Part shown: positions 1 to 13,200 of the stretch, piece after piece
Numbering within the stretch: position 1 is the first letter of the stretch
Layout: each line of letters begins with the position of its first letter
Assembly: GCF_900496995.4 (NCBI RefSeq)
Contig: NC_044009.1
Span: 35,673,505-35,737,504, forward strand
DNA length: 64,000 nt
Direction: 5' to 3'
Source: Aquila chrysaetos chrysaetos
Lineage: Eukaryota > Chordata > Aves > Accipitriformes > Accipitridae
Made by a program: the position numbers and the translations under genes
The notes under the pieces: model-generated
Seen by the model: only the letters and a program-made list of their open reading frames with translations
What the model was told of the DNA's origin: nothing
The model's database searches: none

Positions 1-1279
1 CCGTCCTGGCAGCTCCCTCCCCACTGGCTCCAGTGGCCTTGGTGGGCATCTTCTCCTCCTGCCCCCTGGCCATGGGCTTCTTCCCCATGGTGGTGGTGGC
101 CGTGCTGGCCCCGGGCTGGCTGCGCTCCTCAGGGACGCGCCTCCTCCCCAAGGCAACCTTGGCGGCGGGAGCCCGGGGGACGGCAACCTCTACCACGGGG
201 GGTGTCAGCGGGCCAGGGGCATCCGGCGGCGCCGGGGGCCGGGCATCAGAGAGGGCTGAGAGCGATGGGGACTCTTTGAGCCGCTGGGCCTCCAGGCGGG
301 CCACCGGGATCTCCAGGGGTGCGCCGGAGCGGCGGTGCCGGACGACAGGCTCGGCGTCCCCGTGGCTGAAGGAGCTGCTCTTCTGCAGCTGATGCTCAGC
401 AGGGAGGAGGCGCGGCGAGGTGGCCTCGCTGGAGGCCGCCCGCACAAGCCGTGGCACCGCCGGCGCCGGCGGCTCCAACCGGGTCGGCCGCGGGACCTTC
501 TTGTCTGGGCCGACCCCCAGGGTCTCCAGGAGGGGACCCCGCAGACCGCTGACCTTGCCGTCCCCGGAGCTGCCCCGCAGCAGCCGCTGGCGCATCAGCT
601 CCAGGCGCTGGGCATGATCGTCCTCCCCCCAGGTCCCCTTCCGCCGCGGCAGCTCCATGGAGGCCGCCTTGGCCAGGGCCCGGCGGGGGTCCCGTCCCGC
701 CTCGGCCCCCTCCTCGGCCCCCGGAGGCTGGTGGAGCAGCAGGGCGCTGTCGGCTGAACCACCCCTCTTCAGCTCTCCCCGCCGGGCACTTCCCGGGGAC
801 TCCAGGCTGGAGCCCTTCCTCATGGCTTTGCGGGGGTATTCCGGCCGCTTCTGGGCTTCAGGGGCTTCTTCGTCGGAGGAGCCGGGTGCCTCCACATCTG
901 CGCATGGCCGCCGTGGCCCGGCGCCCCTCGGCCGCTTCCCCAAGGCCACCCCGGGCTTCCCCGTGCCCTGGCTCTGCCACTCCATGGCGGAGACGTCCCC
1001 CGACGTGACCCCCTCCAGCCGCGGCCCCTCGGACGGCCCCATGGCCTCGTCGTCTGTGGGGATCTCATTGAGCGACATGCGGGAGCCAGAGAACTCCACC
1101 TGGTGCGGCATGGGGATGAAGGGCAGCTCGTCCAGGTCATCCGAGTCCGAGGAGGATGACAGCGCCGGTGACTCCTTGAGGTGCCGGGGCACGGCGATGG
1201 AGAGGTGGTTGGACGTGTCCTCCAGCAGCTCCGGGATCGGCCGCAGCACCATGTTGCACTTGTAGCTGATCTGCGAGCG
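1..1279 (-). CDS. SPEG: SPEG exon 30 (partial): giant inter-kinase linker exon, truncated by the window edge
   Basis: Begins after CTGCAG with [21 protein letters not shown], directly continuing SRRKWQ as in human. It stays open in the minus frame to position 1, at least 426 codons. The product is low-complexity and Ser/Arg/Pro-rich, with conserved islands: [108 protein letters not shown] and [11 protein letters not shown]. These are the 14-3-3/basophilic-kinase type repeats of SPEG exon 30. The exon continues to the left of the window. Confidence 0.93.
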
Positions 1280-4200
1280 CTGCAGCCGGCGGAGAGGGCT
1301 GGATCAGGCCCGGGCGGGTGGCACGGCATCATCCTGCCCAGTGCACATCACCCCATCCTGCCCAGCACACAGCCCTGCCTGCCCCCCTCCCTCCCCAGCT
1401 CCTGCCTTCACCTGCCATTTCCGACGGGAGAGGAAGAGCTTTAGGTGGTCGGTGCTGATGACCTTCCCCTTGGCCAGCGTCTGTGGGGCGAGGGGACAGC
1501 GGTGTCCCACAGAGCCTATAGCAGGCTCAGCGGAACCCCGCTGCCGCCGGGCACTGGGTCCCTGCTGAGGCTCACCTTGAACCAGGGATGCTCCAGGGTC
1601 TGCTCCGCGTTGGGTCTCCTGTGAACCGACACCACCAGGTAAGAACCGCCCGGGCTGGGGGGCTTTGGCCAGCCGGGGGAAAGGCAGGAGGGTCTGGCTG
1701 CCCGTGTTGCACCCCAGCAGGGCTGTGCAGCCAGCCTGCCCTCGGGCACCCCGATGCACGGGGGTCCCCACCCTCCCTTGACCACAAGGCTCACACCAGC
1801 GGCACAGGGGCCGGGGACCCCACAGCACTCACAGCCTGTCATTGACCAGCACTTTGATGACGAAGCCCTTGGCCTCCCGGGTGAGCCCCTGGAACATCCT
1901 CTCCTCAAAGGCCACGTTGTAGTTGCGGATGTTCATCAGCGTTGTCTTGTCATTCTCGCCCACGAAGGGGGAGATCCCCGTCAGACTGCCGAGGAAGAGA
2001 CATTGTCATCGGGCCGTGGGGACATGGGGAACAGCATGGCAAATACAGGGGACCAAGAACAAGACCCTGGACCCCAGCCCCAGTGCCATGGGGAGGGTAG
2101 AGGCAAGAGCAGCTGGGGAGGAGGCTGAGTCTGCAAGGAGCAATGTGCATGGCCACAGCCCCAGCGCTGCAAGTGGTAAGGGGGTGGGAAGGGTGTCCCT
2201 CCCGTGGGGGCCCACCGGGGCACTTACCAGAGGTAGGCGATGACCCCCACAGGCCTGCGGAGAGGAGACTGCGGTTACTGCACAGCATGAGCCTCCGAGG
2301 CGCCCAGTCTCTCCCGGCATAGCGGGGAGCCCACCATCCACCCCGGGGCCACCCTTACCAGATGTCGGTGACGCTGGAGACGGGGCTCTGGTTGACGATC
2401 TCGGGGCCCACAAACTCAGGGGTGCCATACTTGCAGTACTGCGGCTCCTCGGGCGTCAGCTCCTGTGCATTGCCGAAGTCGCAGATCCGGACCTGCTCGC
2501 TGCTCGAATCTGCCATCAGGAGGTTTTCTGGCTACAAGACAGTGCGGGGCGGAGGGGAGCTTGGCAGGAGGCAGGGGCTCCCCCCAGGGAAGGGATGTCC
2601 CCCGTCAGCAGGACTGAGCCCCCCGGCAGCACGGCAGGAGGGAGGGGGCCAGAAAGCCCCCCACTCACTTTGATGTCCAGGTGCAGGATGCTGTGCTGGT
2701 GCAGGTAGCAGATCCCCTCCAGGACCTGCCGCATGTAGGACCGGACCTGCGAGAGAGCAGAGGGAGGGTGGGCACCCTGAGCACGGGTCAGCCCCATGCT
2801 GGCCCTGTGCAGAGGAAGGTGTGGGCTGTAGCCCCCTTTTTAGGCTGATACAATGAGTGTTGCACGTCTCTGGGCTGGGACAGACCCCGATGTCCCCAGA
2901 CTCCCTCCCTCCCCCATCACTTTGCCCCCCTCAGGGTTCACCCACCTCAGACTCGCACACCGAGGGCTTCCTCGCCATCCTGTCCAGCAGCTCTTCCTCG
3001 GCGCAGCTGGGCCCCAGTCAAGGAGCACAGAAACTCCATGCCCTGATGTGTCCTGCACCTTCCTGGGCACACAGCTCGTCCGCACCTGCTCTGCCCCCCC
3101 CCCCCCCCAAAAGCCTCCCCTCATCCCCCGTGCCACGCGCTCCCAGAGCAGCACCCGGAGGATACAGCTCCATGACCATGATGACGGCGTTCTTCTTCTC
3201 GAAGGCATCATGGAAGAAGACGATGCGCTCGTGGTCCAGCTGCGAGAGGATGTGCAGCTCCCGCCGTGCCGACTGCTTGGCCTTGGTCCTCCCGGGGACG
3301 AACTTGGCGGCAAAGTCCAGCCGGCTGCTCTTCTCCGTCACCCTCCGCAGGTAGGAGAAAGCCCCCCTGCAATTCAGCAATGGGGGCGAGGGGGGCTAAG
3401 AAGGTGGGGGAGCAGGAGACCTCCCCTTCCCTGAGCAGCTGGGGCAGGCGTCTGCTCTGCAGGGAGCTGCCCGCAGCCCCAGCAGCCTTCCAGGACCATC
3501 CATGGAGAGAGCTCAGGCCTGGCTTTGCCCCGGCTCCCCACCCTGAGCCGGCACCAGGGCATCCAACCATGGCTGAGAGCAGCCCCAGCACATCAGGATC
3601 TCAGTCCCGAGGGACAGAGCCCCACGGTGCAGCCTGGCTCCAGCACCCCTGTCCCTGTGGTGCCCAGGGTGCCCCGCTGCCCACCGTGGCGGCGGCTCCG
3701 TACCTCCCAATCTCCTCGTGCACGTCGTAGTAGTCGGTCAGGCGTCGCGCCTTGTGCAGCGCATCCTCCTCCATGGCAGCATCGGCAGCGGGCTGGGCTG
3801 GGGGAAGGAAAGGCGCTGGCGGGGGGCAAGCCGGGCACCCGGGCTCTGTCCCCCGGGGCCGGGGGGCCGGCCGGCCGTACCTGCCCTCACCACCAGCTCC
3901 GCCTTGCAGGAGACCTCCCCGGCCAGGTTCTTGGCCGTGCAGGTGTAGACGCCACTGTCGGGCTCGGCGGCGCCCAGCACCACCAGCGAGCACTCGTTGT
4001 CCTCATATACGAAGCTCAGGTGGCTGCTCTCCTCCAGCAGCTCCCCATCCTGGGGGTGGCAGGGGCGTCAGGGGGGTGTCGTCCCATCCCTGAACAGCTC
4101 CTGCCACCCCTTCCCCGTGGATGGGGCACGGGGCGCATCCCGCGTCATCGGGGGTGAACACAACCCCAAAGCCCCAACACAGCAACCCAGGTGAGGCTGT

Positions 4201-7200
4201 GGAGGGCGTGAGTCTGGGGGGGCTGTGGGTCAGGAAGGGGGTGGAGGGTCCCAGCCCACCTTGTACCACATGATGTCTGGCAGCGGTTTCCCCTCCACCA
4301 CCACGGCGAAGCGCGGCGTCTCCCCTTCCTGGGCATCGATGTCCTCCATGATGGACTCAAAGCGCGGTGCCTCTGCCAAGAGTCGGGGCACGGGGCACCA
4401 TGGGGCAGTGCCAACCCCCTGCCACTGGCATGGGGTGTGCGGCTGTGGGGCACTGCGAGGAAGTGCCAGCCCATGGTATAGGGGCATGAAGTGCCATGGG
4501 GCAGTGCCACCCCAACGGACACGGGAGCGGGACACTACGGGGCAGGCCACCACTGGCATGTGCCTGCAGCACCGTGGGGCAGTCACCCACTGGTGTGGAG
4601 CACCACGGGGCAGTGCCACTGTGGGTTTGCATCTCCCCGCTACATATGCATATGGGGTACTGTAGGGCAGTGCCACCCATGACACCTCTGGGGGGCATTG
4701 TGGAGGTGTGTCCCATGGCTCTTGGCCATAGGGCACTGTGGGGCAGTGCCACCCCATTATACACTTATATAGGACACCCTGCAGCAGTGCCACTCGTGGC
4801 ACATGGCTGAGGGACACCGTGGGGCAGTGCCACCCCATGCACATGGTCATGGGGCACATGGGACACTTTTACCCAAGTCAGATATGGGTATGGGACACCG
4901 GGCAGCACTATCAACGCATGGTTCATGGCTTTTCAGCCCCGTGGGGTATTGTCACCCTATAGAGCAGCATCCCTATGGCATACAAGTACGGAGCACTGAG
5001 GAGCAGTGCCATGCTATGGGGCAGTGCCCCCATGGCACGTGAGCACCGTGGAGCAGTGCCACCCTGCGGGGCAATGTCCCCCCCCCCCCTTCCATGGCAC
5101 ACGGGCTTGGAGCACCACAGGGCGACGCCACCCCTCGGCAGAGGGGCACGGCCCCCCGGCGCGGGCGCACCTACCTGCAAGGCGGAGGCGGAGGGTGCAG
5201 CGGGCAGTGCCGTGGCGGTTGCTCACCTCGCAGGCCAGCGGCCCCGCCGCCCCCCGGCCCACACGCAGCAGCCGCAGGCAGTGCTGGTCGTCGTCCGGCA
5301 TCACCACCTCGCACGTGCCTTCCTGCTCCCCCAGCACCTGCCCGCTCCTGCGGGAACACCAGCTGCCGCATCACGGCCCACAGGCAGCCCCAGACCCACT
5401 GCCCCATCGATAGCTCCCACCTCACAGCCCCATGGCCACCTCCTGACCCACAGACACCCCTGGCCCCGGCTCCCACCCCACAGCCCCCGCAAACAGCTCG
5501 CACCCCATTGCTAGCTCTGCCTCCTGACTGGCTCCCAACCCTTAGCACCCCACAAACAGCACCCCCCCCAAAAAAAAGCTCCCCCCCGCATGCAGCTCTG
5601 CACAGCCCTGGACATCAACCTTGGGTGCATGCCCAGCTCAGCCCCAAGGAAGGACCCCCACCCACCACGGGGAGCTGGTGCAGGAGCCCCTCTCTGTGCA
5701 CCCTGTGGGGCGCTGCTGGGCATGGGGCAGGCAACAGGCACAGCGCCATGTCCTACCTCTTCCAGGTGACAGTGGCCTCCACGTGGTTGATGGTGATGGT
5801 GATGGAGGCTGGCTGACCCTCCACCACGTACACCACATCTGGCTTGTCCAGGATGACCGGGGCCTCTTCCAGGTAGGGACCTGCCACACGCATCATCATC
5901 ACCACCACCACCTCCGGACCCCACGTCGCCCAGCCCTGGGCAGCTCACCACCCCATAGAGGACAGAGACCCCTCCACCCCAGCCACCCGTCCCCTCCCCG
6001 CTGCCCCTCTCACCCCGGTCCAGGAGCTGCACGGGCCCCACAGGTGGGCAGGGCTTGCTGTTGGTCTTGGGGGTGGCGGTGATGACGCGGAAGAGGTACT
6101 GGGCACCCTTGGTCAGCCCATGCACCGTGTAGGTTGTGTCCCGCACGCCGGCCACCAGCACCAGCCACTGTGTTGTGCCCAGCACTTGCATTTGCACCAC
6201 GTAGGTCACCGAGTTGGGGTCTGCAGGGGGAGAGGGTCGGTGCAGAGCCCCCGGCATCGGGCTGGCCCCTGTGCCCCATCACGGCATTGCCCACCCCCTG
6301 CCCAGCCCCAGCCTCCTCACCTATGGCGGTGTCCAGCCACCTGGGCTTGTTCCAGGTCAACGTGATGGCTCTGCCGGTCACCGAGGCCACGGTGGGGGGC
6401 CCATCCGGGGGGGTCGGCACCACGTCTGTGTGGGGAGGAGGGCAGGGGTGTGAGCATGGCCTCTGCCACAGCTCCTCAGGGCATCTGCCTCGCGACCCGG
6501 GAGACGCGGGCTGCAGGGCATGGATGGGGCCAGCAACCCTCACTGGTTCTCTGGCGGGGGCTCAGCCTGGCAGCCCCTGCAGGGCTGGTGCTGCCAGCAA
6601 GTCCCACGTGGGATCTGGGGGTCCAGGGATGGGCCCTGACCCCGCAAGGTGAGGACTGCACAGCTGACCCCGCTTTTAGGTTGGATTAGAGACCTGAGCT
6701 CCCCTCCAACCTGAACTGCCCTGTGATCCTATCAATGTAGGACCTCGCTACACAGGGCCACCGACCCCCAGCCCCGGGCCACAGCCCAGCAGGGTGGCAG
6801 CGAGTGGCCGCACATCCCCGGTGGTGCCCACTGCTGCTTACCAGTGACGTAGAGGTGCGCGTAGCACGTGGCCTTCCCCACTTTGTTGGCGATGACACTT
6901 TTATAGACACCAGCGTGTGCATGGCTGACGGCCGTGAACACCAGGCGATGGACATCCTTATCTGAGGGGGGAACAGGGACACACGGGTAAGACACCGACA
7001 GCCAAGCCGCGCAGGGCTCCCCTCCCTGCCTCATGGGGCATGAAGGTCTGGGGGATGATGCTTCCTCCCGGGGTGTCCCCCCTTCCTCTGCCCCAGTTGG
7101 AGGGACCCCAAGGGTGAGAGGAGGGCGGCAAGGAGCCCTACACTGCATCATCTTGCGGTCATCTGTGCTGTCGATGCGGGAGCCGTTGTGGAACCAGGTG

Positions 7201-10200
7201 ATGGAGGGGTAGGGCAGCCCGGCCACCTGGCACTCCAGCACGGCCTCCTTTGACTCCACCACGTCCAGGTTGTGCAGCGGCTTCAGGAAATCAGGCATGG
7301 TGAAGCACTCTGCCTCCGTCTCTGCCTGCTCTGGCTCCTCCGGGATGGATGGCATCTTCTCCAGCTTGGAGCTGCAAGAGCCCACGCACACTTGCAGCGG
7401 GAATACAGTGCCCCCAGCCCATCCCTGACCCCAGGCTTTGCACAAACTCGTTGTCCCCCAGATCCCAGGGGGAAGCAAGCAGGGGGGATGCAAACCCCAG
7501 AGACCCCTGGCTCTCACATCTGGGAGGCAGCAGACGGCCGCGGCTCCTCCACGTAGAGCTCGGCAGAACATTCCACGTGGCCGTGGGCATTCCTGGCTGT
7601 CACCGCATACTGCCCCTCATCCTCGCTGCCCACGTGCACGATGACCAGAGAGTGCAGCCCACCATCCCGCTGAATCCGCACGTTCTCCCCCTCCTGCACC
7701 GGCTGGCCTGCACGGAGACACACACCAGCATCAGCATCAGTATCAGCACCCCTCCCAGCCCCAGCTGGGCACGAGCCCTTGGATGCAGCCCCCAAGGGGA
7801 TGGGGAGAGGTTTCCCTGCAGGGCCTTGGGCAAGCTCTCTGGGCTTGGGGGTTACCAAAATGGGTCCAGGTGACCGCCGGGGGGGGAGTCCCACTGATCA
7901 TGCAGTCAAAACGCGCCGTCCGCCCTTCCACCACGTCCACGTCCTCCAGCTTGCGGGTGAAGAGTGGCTGCACAGAGGGCTGCACCGTCAGCCGGGCACT
8001 GCAGGTCAGCTCGTCTGCAAGGAGAGGAGGTAGGAGTGGGCCCCACGCAGCACGCCTGCGTGCAGGGCAGGAGGCAGCCTGCCACCCCCCCACCTGCAGC
8101 CCCAGCAGCCAACGTGGTTGTAGCTGAGCGTACCCCACGCCTGGTGGGGGCTAAGCCCGGGTGTGCTGGGTGCCAAGCTCTGTCCCTGCATGGGGCAGGG
8201 GGGGTACAAGTGTGTGTGAGGTCCCTATGCCCAGGGCTGGTACTCTGCGGGCAGCGGGGTGCCTCTTTCCTCCCCTCACAGCGGTACAGATGCCAGCAGC
8301 GGTGGGGCGGGAGAATGCTCTCTCCTTCCCATAGGGCAGGGGGTCACAGCTGGCCTAGCGCCTTGGGGACGGGGAGGCGATGCTGAAGCAGGCAGCACCA
8401 GCACATGCAGCACCCAGGGGCAGCATGGGGACAGGCACAGGCTGGATGCTCCAGATGAGGGGTTTGCAGCAGAGACCGCTTCGCAACGATGGTGTCGTCA
8501 CCCATCCCGGGCAGGGATTGACACCATGCTCACCTACCTGCACCCAAAACTGCTGCTGCCCTCAAATCCCTGCAAGCGTACAGCCTCCTCCATGGAGGGA
8601 TGCCCAGGCACCAGCCACAGGGTGCCGGGAATGCCGCTGTCCCCTGCACCCACCGCAGCCCGGGTTACTGCTGAGGGGCTGCCCAGGCGGGCTGGGGAAT
8701 TTGAAAGGGACCCTTGTCCCTGCCCCACTGCGGGGGACAGAGGCTGTGTGCAGCATGCACAGGCACAGGGGGGTGTCAGAGCCATGGGACAGAGGCCGTG
8801 TCCTGTTGCACTTCCTCAGATGCCACCAGTGATGGCTCGGTGGGAGAGGGTGGGTGGCCCTGACCAACCTGCCCATTGCCCCTGCCACCTCCCAGGCCAG
8901 CAGGGACAGGTGGGTACCGGAGCCGGGTGCCCAGAGGCTCTGGAGCCAGGGAACAGGCACAGCTGTGCTCCAGGGCTGCATCCAGCCAGTGCAGCCACAG
9001 TGCGAATGCATCTCCCCACATTCCTGGGAGCTGCATGCATGCCGGCAGAGGAGCTGAGTGGGGTGGGACAGGGCTGCAGGGCTCAGGGTGCTGGAGCCTG
9101 AGGACTGATGCCCCCCAGTTTTCCCAGCTGGGGAAAGCTCCCCAGCTCCTGGAGCAGCAACCACTCCCTGGCCCCCTGGTCCCCACCTCCAGCACTCACA
9201 GCTACATCCCAGGGGGACCAGAGCCCCGAACCCAGGGACGGGGGGGGGGCTGCCCACCCCCCAGCACCCCCCTTGGGCCAAGCCCCGAGAGATACCCGCC
9301 CCCCCGGGGAGCTGCGTGACCGCCGCTTACCTTTGGCGGTGCTGAGCTTGCAGGTGTAGATCCCGCTGTCGTCCTCATGCACGGAGGTGAGCAGCAGCTT
9401 GCACTTGCGCCCGTCAAAATGCATCTTGCATTTGAGCAGGGCGGGCTGGAGCAGCCGGCCCCGGGACAGCCAGTCCACGTCCATGTCTGGCGGGCCAGCC
9501 ACCAGGCACTCAAAGAGTGCCAGCTCCCCCGCCCCGACCACCACGTCCTGCAGGGGAACCACGATGGCCAGGGACTGGCACTCGGGGCGAGCTGCCCGGG
9601 AAGGGGGGGAGAGAGAGAAAGAAAGAGAGACGCGTCTCAGCAACTGAAAAGCAACCATGAGAGGTGGCAGGGATGGAGCTGGCGGGGGGGGGAACGTGCG
9701 GGGCGGGGGGGGGGACATGCGGGGAGGGGGCCCGGCGCGGCGGGCAGGGAGTGCAGCGGGGAAGGGTGGGAAGAGGGGGCGAGATGTGGAAAGCGGAGCT
9801 GAGCCAGGGAGGGGGCCGGGGGTGAGGGGAGGTGTCCGTGCCAGGAACACACCACACAGCGCTTTACCAAACAGATTTTATTAGAGCTACAAAAAAAGGG
9901 TCACGGCCTCGCAGCCCGCCCCCCCGCCAAGCCCCCTCCCCGGGGAGAAGAGACCCAGAGCTGGGGGGTGCTCCGGGCGGACCCCGAGCCCTGGGGCTGC
10001 GAGGGACATCTCAAGGTGACCAGGCCGGCACCCGGGCGGCTGCCTGCGGGCCAAAGGGGCAGATGCTCTCCCTCCCTGCTGCGGCTGGGGCAGGGTGCTC
10101 CCCCGCAGGGGTCCCGGGGGTCTCCTGTCCCCCGTGCTCCGAGGTGACTGTTGCAGAGCTGCCACCATGCCGCAGCCCCTTCCCTACAGCCCCGGCCGGC

Positions 10201-13200
10201 ACGGCGGCGACCGTGGGCTCAGCTCCCTGCTCCCCTTCCCTGGGCAGCAAGGAGAGGAGCGGCAGGACACGCAGACAGCGACAGACGGACGGAGCAAGAG
10301 ACAAGACAGCATCATATGGCCGCCCTGGCCCGGCTGAGGGGGTGCCTGGTGCTCCCCTGCCGCTCCCCCCACCCCGCCTCGGTTACGCCTCCCCCGGCCA
10401 TCCGGCGAGCCCCTGCCCGGAGTCGAGGGCCCGCACGTCCCCGCGGTGCATCCAGGACGAGGCGGCGGATGGAGCAGAAGGTAATAACACAAGGTGAGGT
10501 CCACTGCCTAAGAGGTGTCCAACTAAGAGCCCCGCGGCCGCGGCTCTGAGAGATGCACCCCCTTATCGTACTCCCCCTGCGTACAGACAAAAACCGCAGT
10601 CAGCAAGCGGAAGGGTTAGTGCAGCAGCAACGGGGCCGGCACGCACGCACGCACACGCCAGCGCCGGCACGAAGGGTGCGAGTGCGCACCAAGGCACGGA
10701 GCCACCCGCCGAGCCCCCCGAGAGGGGCCGGGGCTTGGGCCGTCACCCCCGCAGCCCAGCTCCTGCTGGCCGTGGGGCACGGGGCTGGCTCCCACTCCCA
10801 CCCCAGTGCCGCCGCGCTTTGCCGGAGGCTGGGAGCGGGGTCCCGGCAGGGTACAAGCAGTGCAGCCAAGGCCGGGGCGGGATGGGCGCAGCCCGGGGGG
10901 CTCAGGCAGCCGTCAGCAGGGAGGGCTGGGGGGGGAGCAGGGACACACAGCAAAGGGCAAGAGGAGGGAGGCAGCATCACTCGTTCCCGCAGGCTTCTTC
11001 CCTGGCCTCGGGAGATGCCAGGCAGAGCCTGGCTATCAGTCCTGAGCTCTCCTCCCCCATTTGCACACATATATTGGGGTCCTAGGAGGACCACAGCAGG
11101 GCTGGGGAGGAACGGCAAGGGATGGGGGCTGGACAGCCCAGTCCCATGCATAAGGCTATTGCTAGAAACGGGCAGGGGGGTACCTCTCCAAGCTGCCCTG
11201 TGCCTGGCACACAGCTTGCAGGCTGCCTGGGATGGGGAGGGAAGGAGCTGTTGGCACGGCAGGGCAGGGGGACATGTCCCCTGCAGGGTCACCAAGGGCA
11301 AAAGCCCTCCCTGCACAGCCAGGGGCAGCAACCGGCCCCACCAGTGGGTACATGGGGAGACAGGGGAATGTGGGGAGAAGCTGGGCTGCGGGGAGCAGCG
11401 GGCTCTGGGTCAGGCCATTGGGGGCCCTGGCACAGTTGGGTGGTGGGACCCTGGGCTGTGGGGCCGCACATCTGGATGGGGCAGCAGTGCAGCCTGCCTT
11501 CCGCTGCAGGGCCAGCCTCTGCGGGCAGACCCAGGCACGCAGCTTCACTTTCCTGCTCCTGGCTTGCGCCCGCCTGCGCTGCAGCAGGGAAGGGCAGGCT
11601 GGCTTGTTGCCTTCTCCTGCAGCACCACCAAGGGGGGGGTCTTCAGCAGCCCCTTCCCCACACAGCTCATGCAGGGTACTGGAGACAGCTGGCCCCTCAG
11701 GGCCGGGGGAGACGCGCTCGGGGAGCTTTACCTCTGACCTCCAGCTTGGCCTCGCACTGCTTGGTGCCATACTCGTTGACGGCCTTGCAGGTGTAGAAGC
11801 CAGTGTCTGTGCGCTCCGCTGCCAGGATGTGCAGCGTGAAGAGCCCCCGCGCCCCCTCCGCCTCCTCTGCATGGTGCCGGCGGCCATACTTCACTGGCTG
11901 CCTGTTCCTCAGCCTGCTCGGGACACAGGCAGAACAGCATGGTCACGCCTGGCCCTGTATGTCCAGCCTGGCCGTCCCCAAAGGACCCCTCTCTTCCACT
12001 CCCAACCCTGCTAAGGACCAGAGATCCGAGCTGGCCATCCCCAAACGGGGAGGTCACTGTGCCTGTCCCCTCCTTCCCTGCCCAGCTGTGACCCAGCGAG
12101 CACCGGGACTTACCAGTAAATGATAGGCTTGGGCTCCCCACGGACGCGGACACTCATGCTGACATCCTGTCCCTCCAGCACCGACTGGTCCGACAGGGAC
12201 ACCTGGGGAAGCAGGGGTCAGAGAGCAGTGAGCACCCACCTGCACCCAGGGCCATGTATGCCCACCACTGCACCCAGGGCTACGCGTCCCCCATCACAAC
12301 AGCAGCCCTGGAGAACCAGGGGAGCTGGTGGGGTGGAGGCTGCCCAGGTGCCAGGGGCACCCCAGATCAGGGGGTAGGAAAGCCTGACGGGGCACCTCCT
12401 GGCACTGGGGACCACAGGGCTGTGGTCACAGGGCACTGCTCCCCCTCTGCCAGGTCCCGGGGGGGGGGGTGTCGGCTCACCTCAAAGGTGGGTGCAGCCT
12501 TGAAGGTGCTCTCCGGGGAGCCGCGGGCAGCCCCATGCTCGGCTCTAGGCTGCAGCTTCATGGCCGGTCGGTGCTGGGGGGTGCCGGACTCGGGGAACTC
12601 TTCCAGGGGGCTCAGGTACTCCTCGTCCGAGGTGATGGGGCTGGCCTGGCCGAGGGGGGGTGCCAAGTTCCCATGCCGCTCCACGGCGGGGGCTAGCACA
12701 GGAGAGGCTGGATAAGGAGCCAGCAGCAGCCAGAGCCGGGCGGGCGGGTCAGGACACCCCTCCCCGCCACCCTGCACCCCAGGGGTGCCCGGGCACAGCC
12801 GTCCCACGGCACATCCCAGCTCGGCAGCAGCCAGCAGCGAAGGGGTGCGGGGCCGCGCCGGGGGAGGGGGTGAGAAGCACTCCACGGGACGATAAGGGGA
12901 CGCGATATCCCGCAAGGCGACAGCAGGGCTCAAGTGGCTCTTACGCAGCAGCCCGCGCTCCCATCCTTAAGCCGCCCGGATTCCCGGGATGGCTGCCCCT
13001 GCCCCGAGCCGCCGAGGGCTGAAGGTGACATTGGCAGCTGCGCTCCCCCAGCAGCCCGGCCGGCCGCCTGCCCGCTCCCCGGGGGGCCGGACCCGCCTGC
13101 GTGGGGAGCCCACCCGCGGCCGGGCTGGGGGACCCGCGGGGCGCGGGATGCGTGCGGGGGCCGGGGGTGAGTGGTGCGAGGTGGGGAGCGGCGAGCGGCG

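Noticed and set aside
10553-11737. 394-codon plus-strand open frame
   Set aside because: Antisense to the predicted APEG1 3' UTR and SPEG exon 9 edge; composition-driven.
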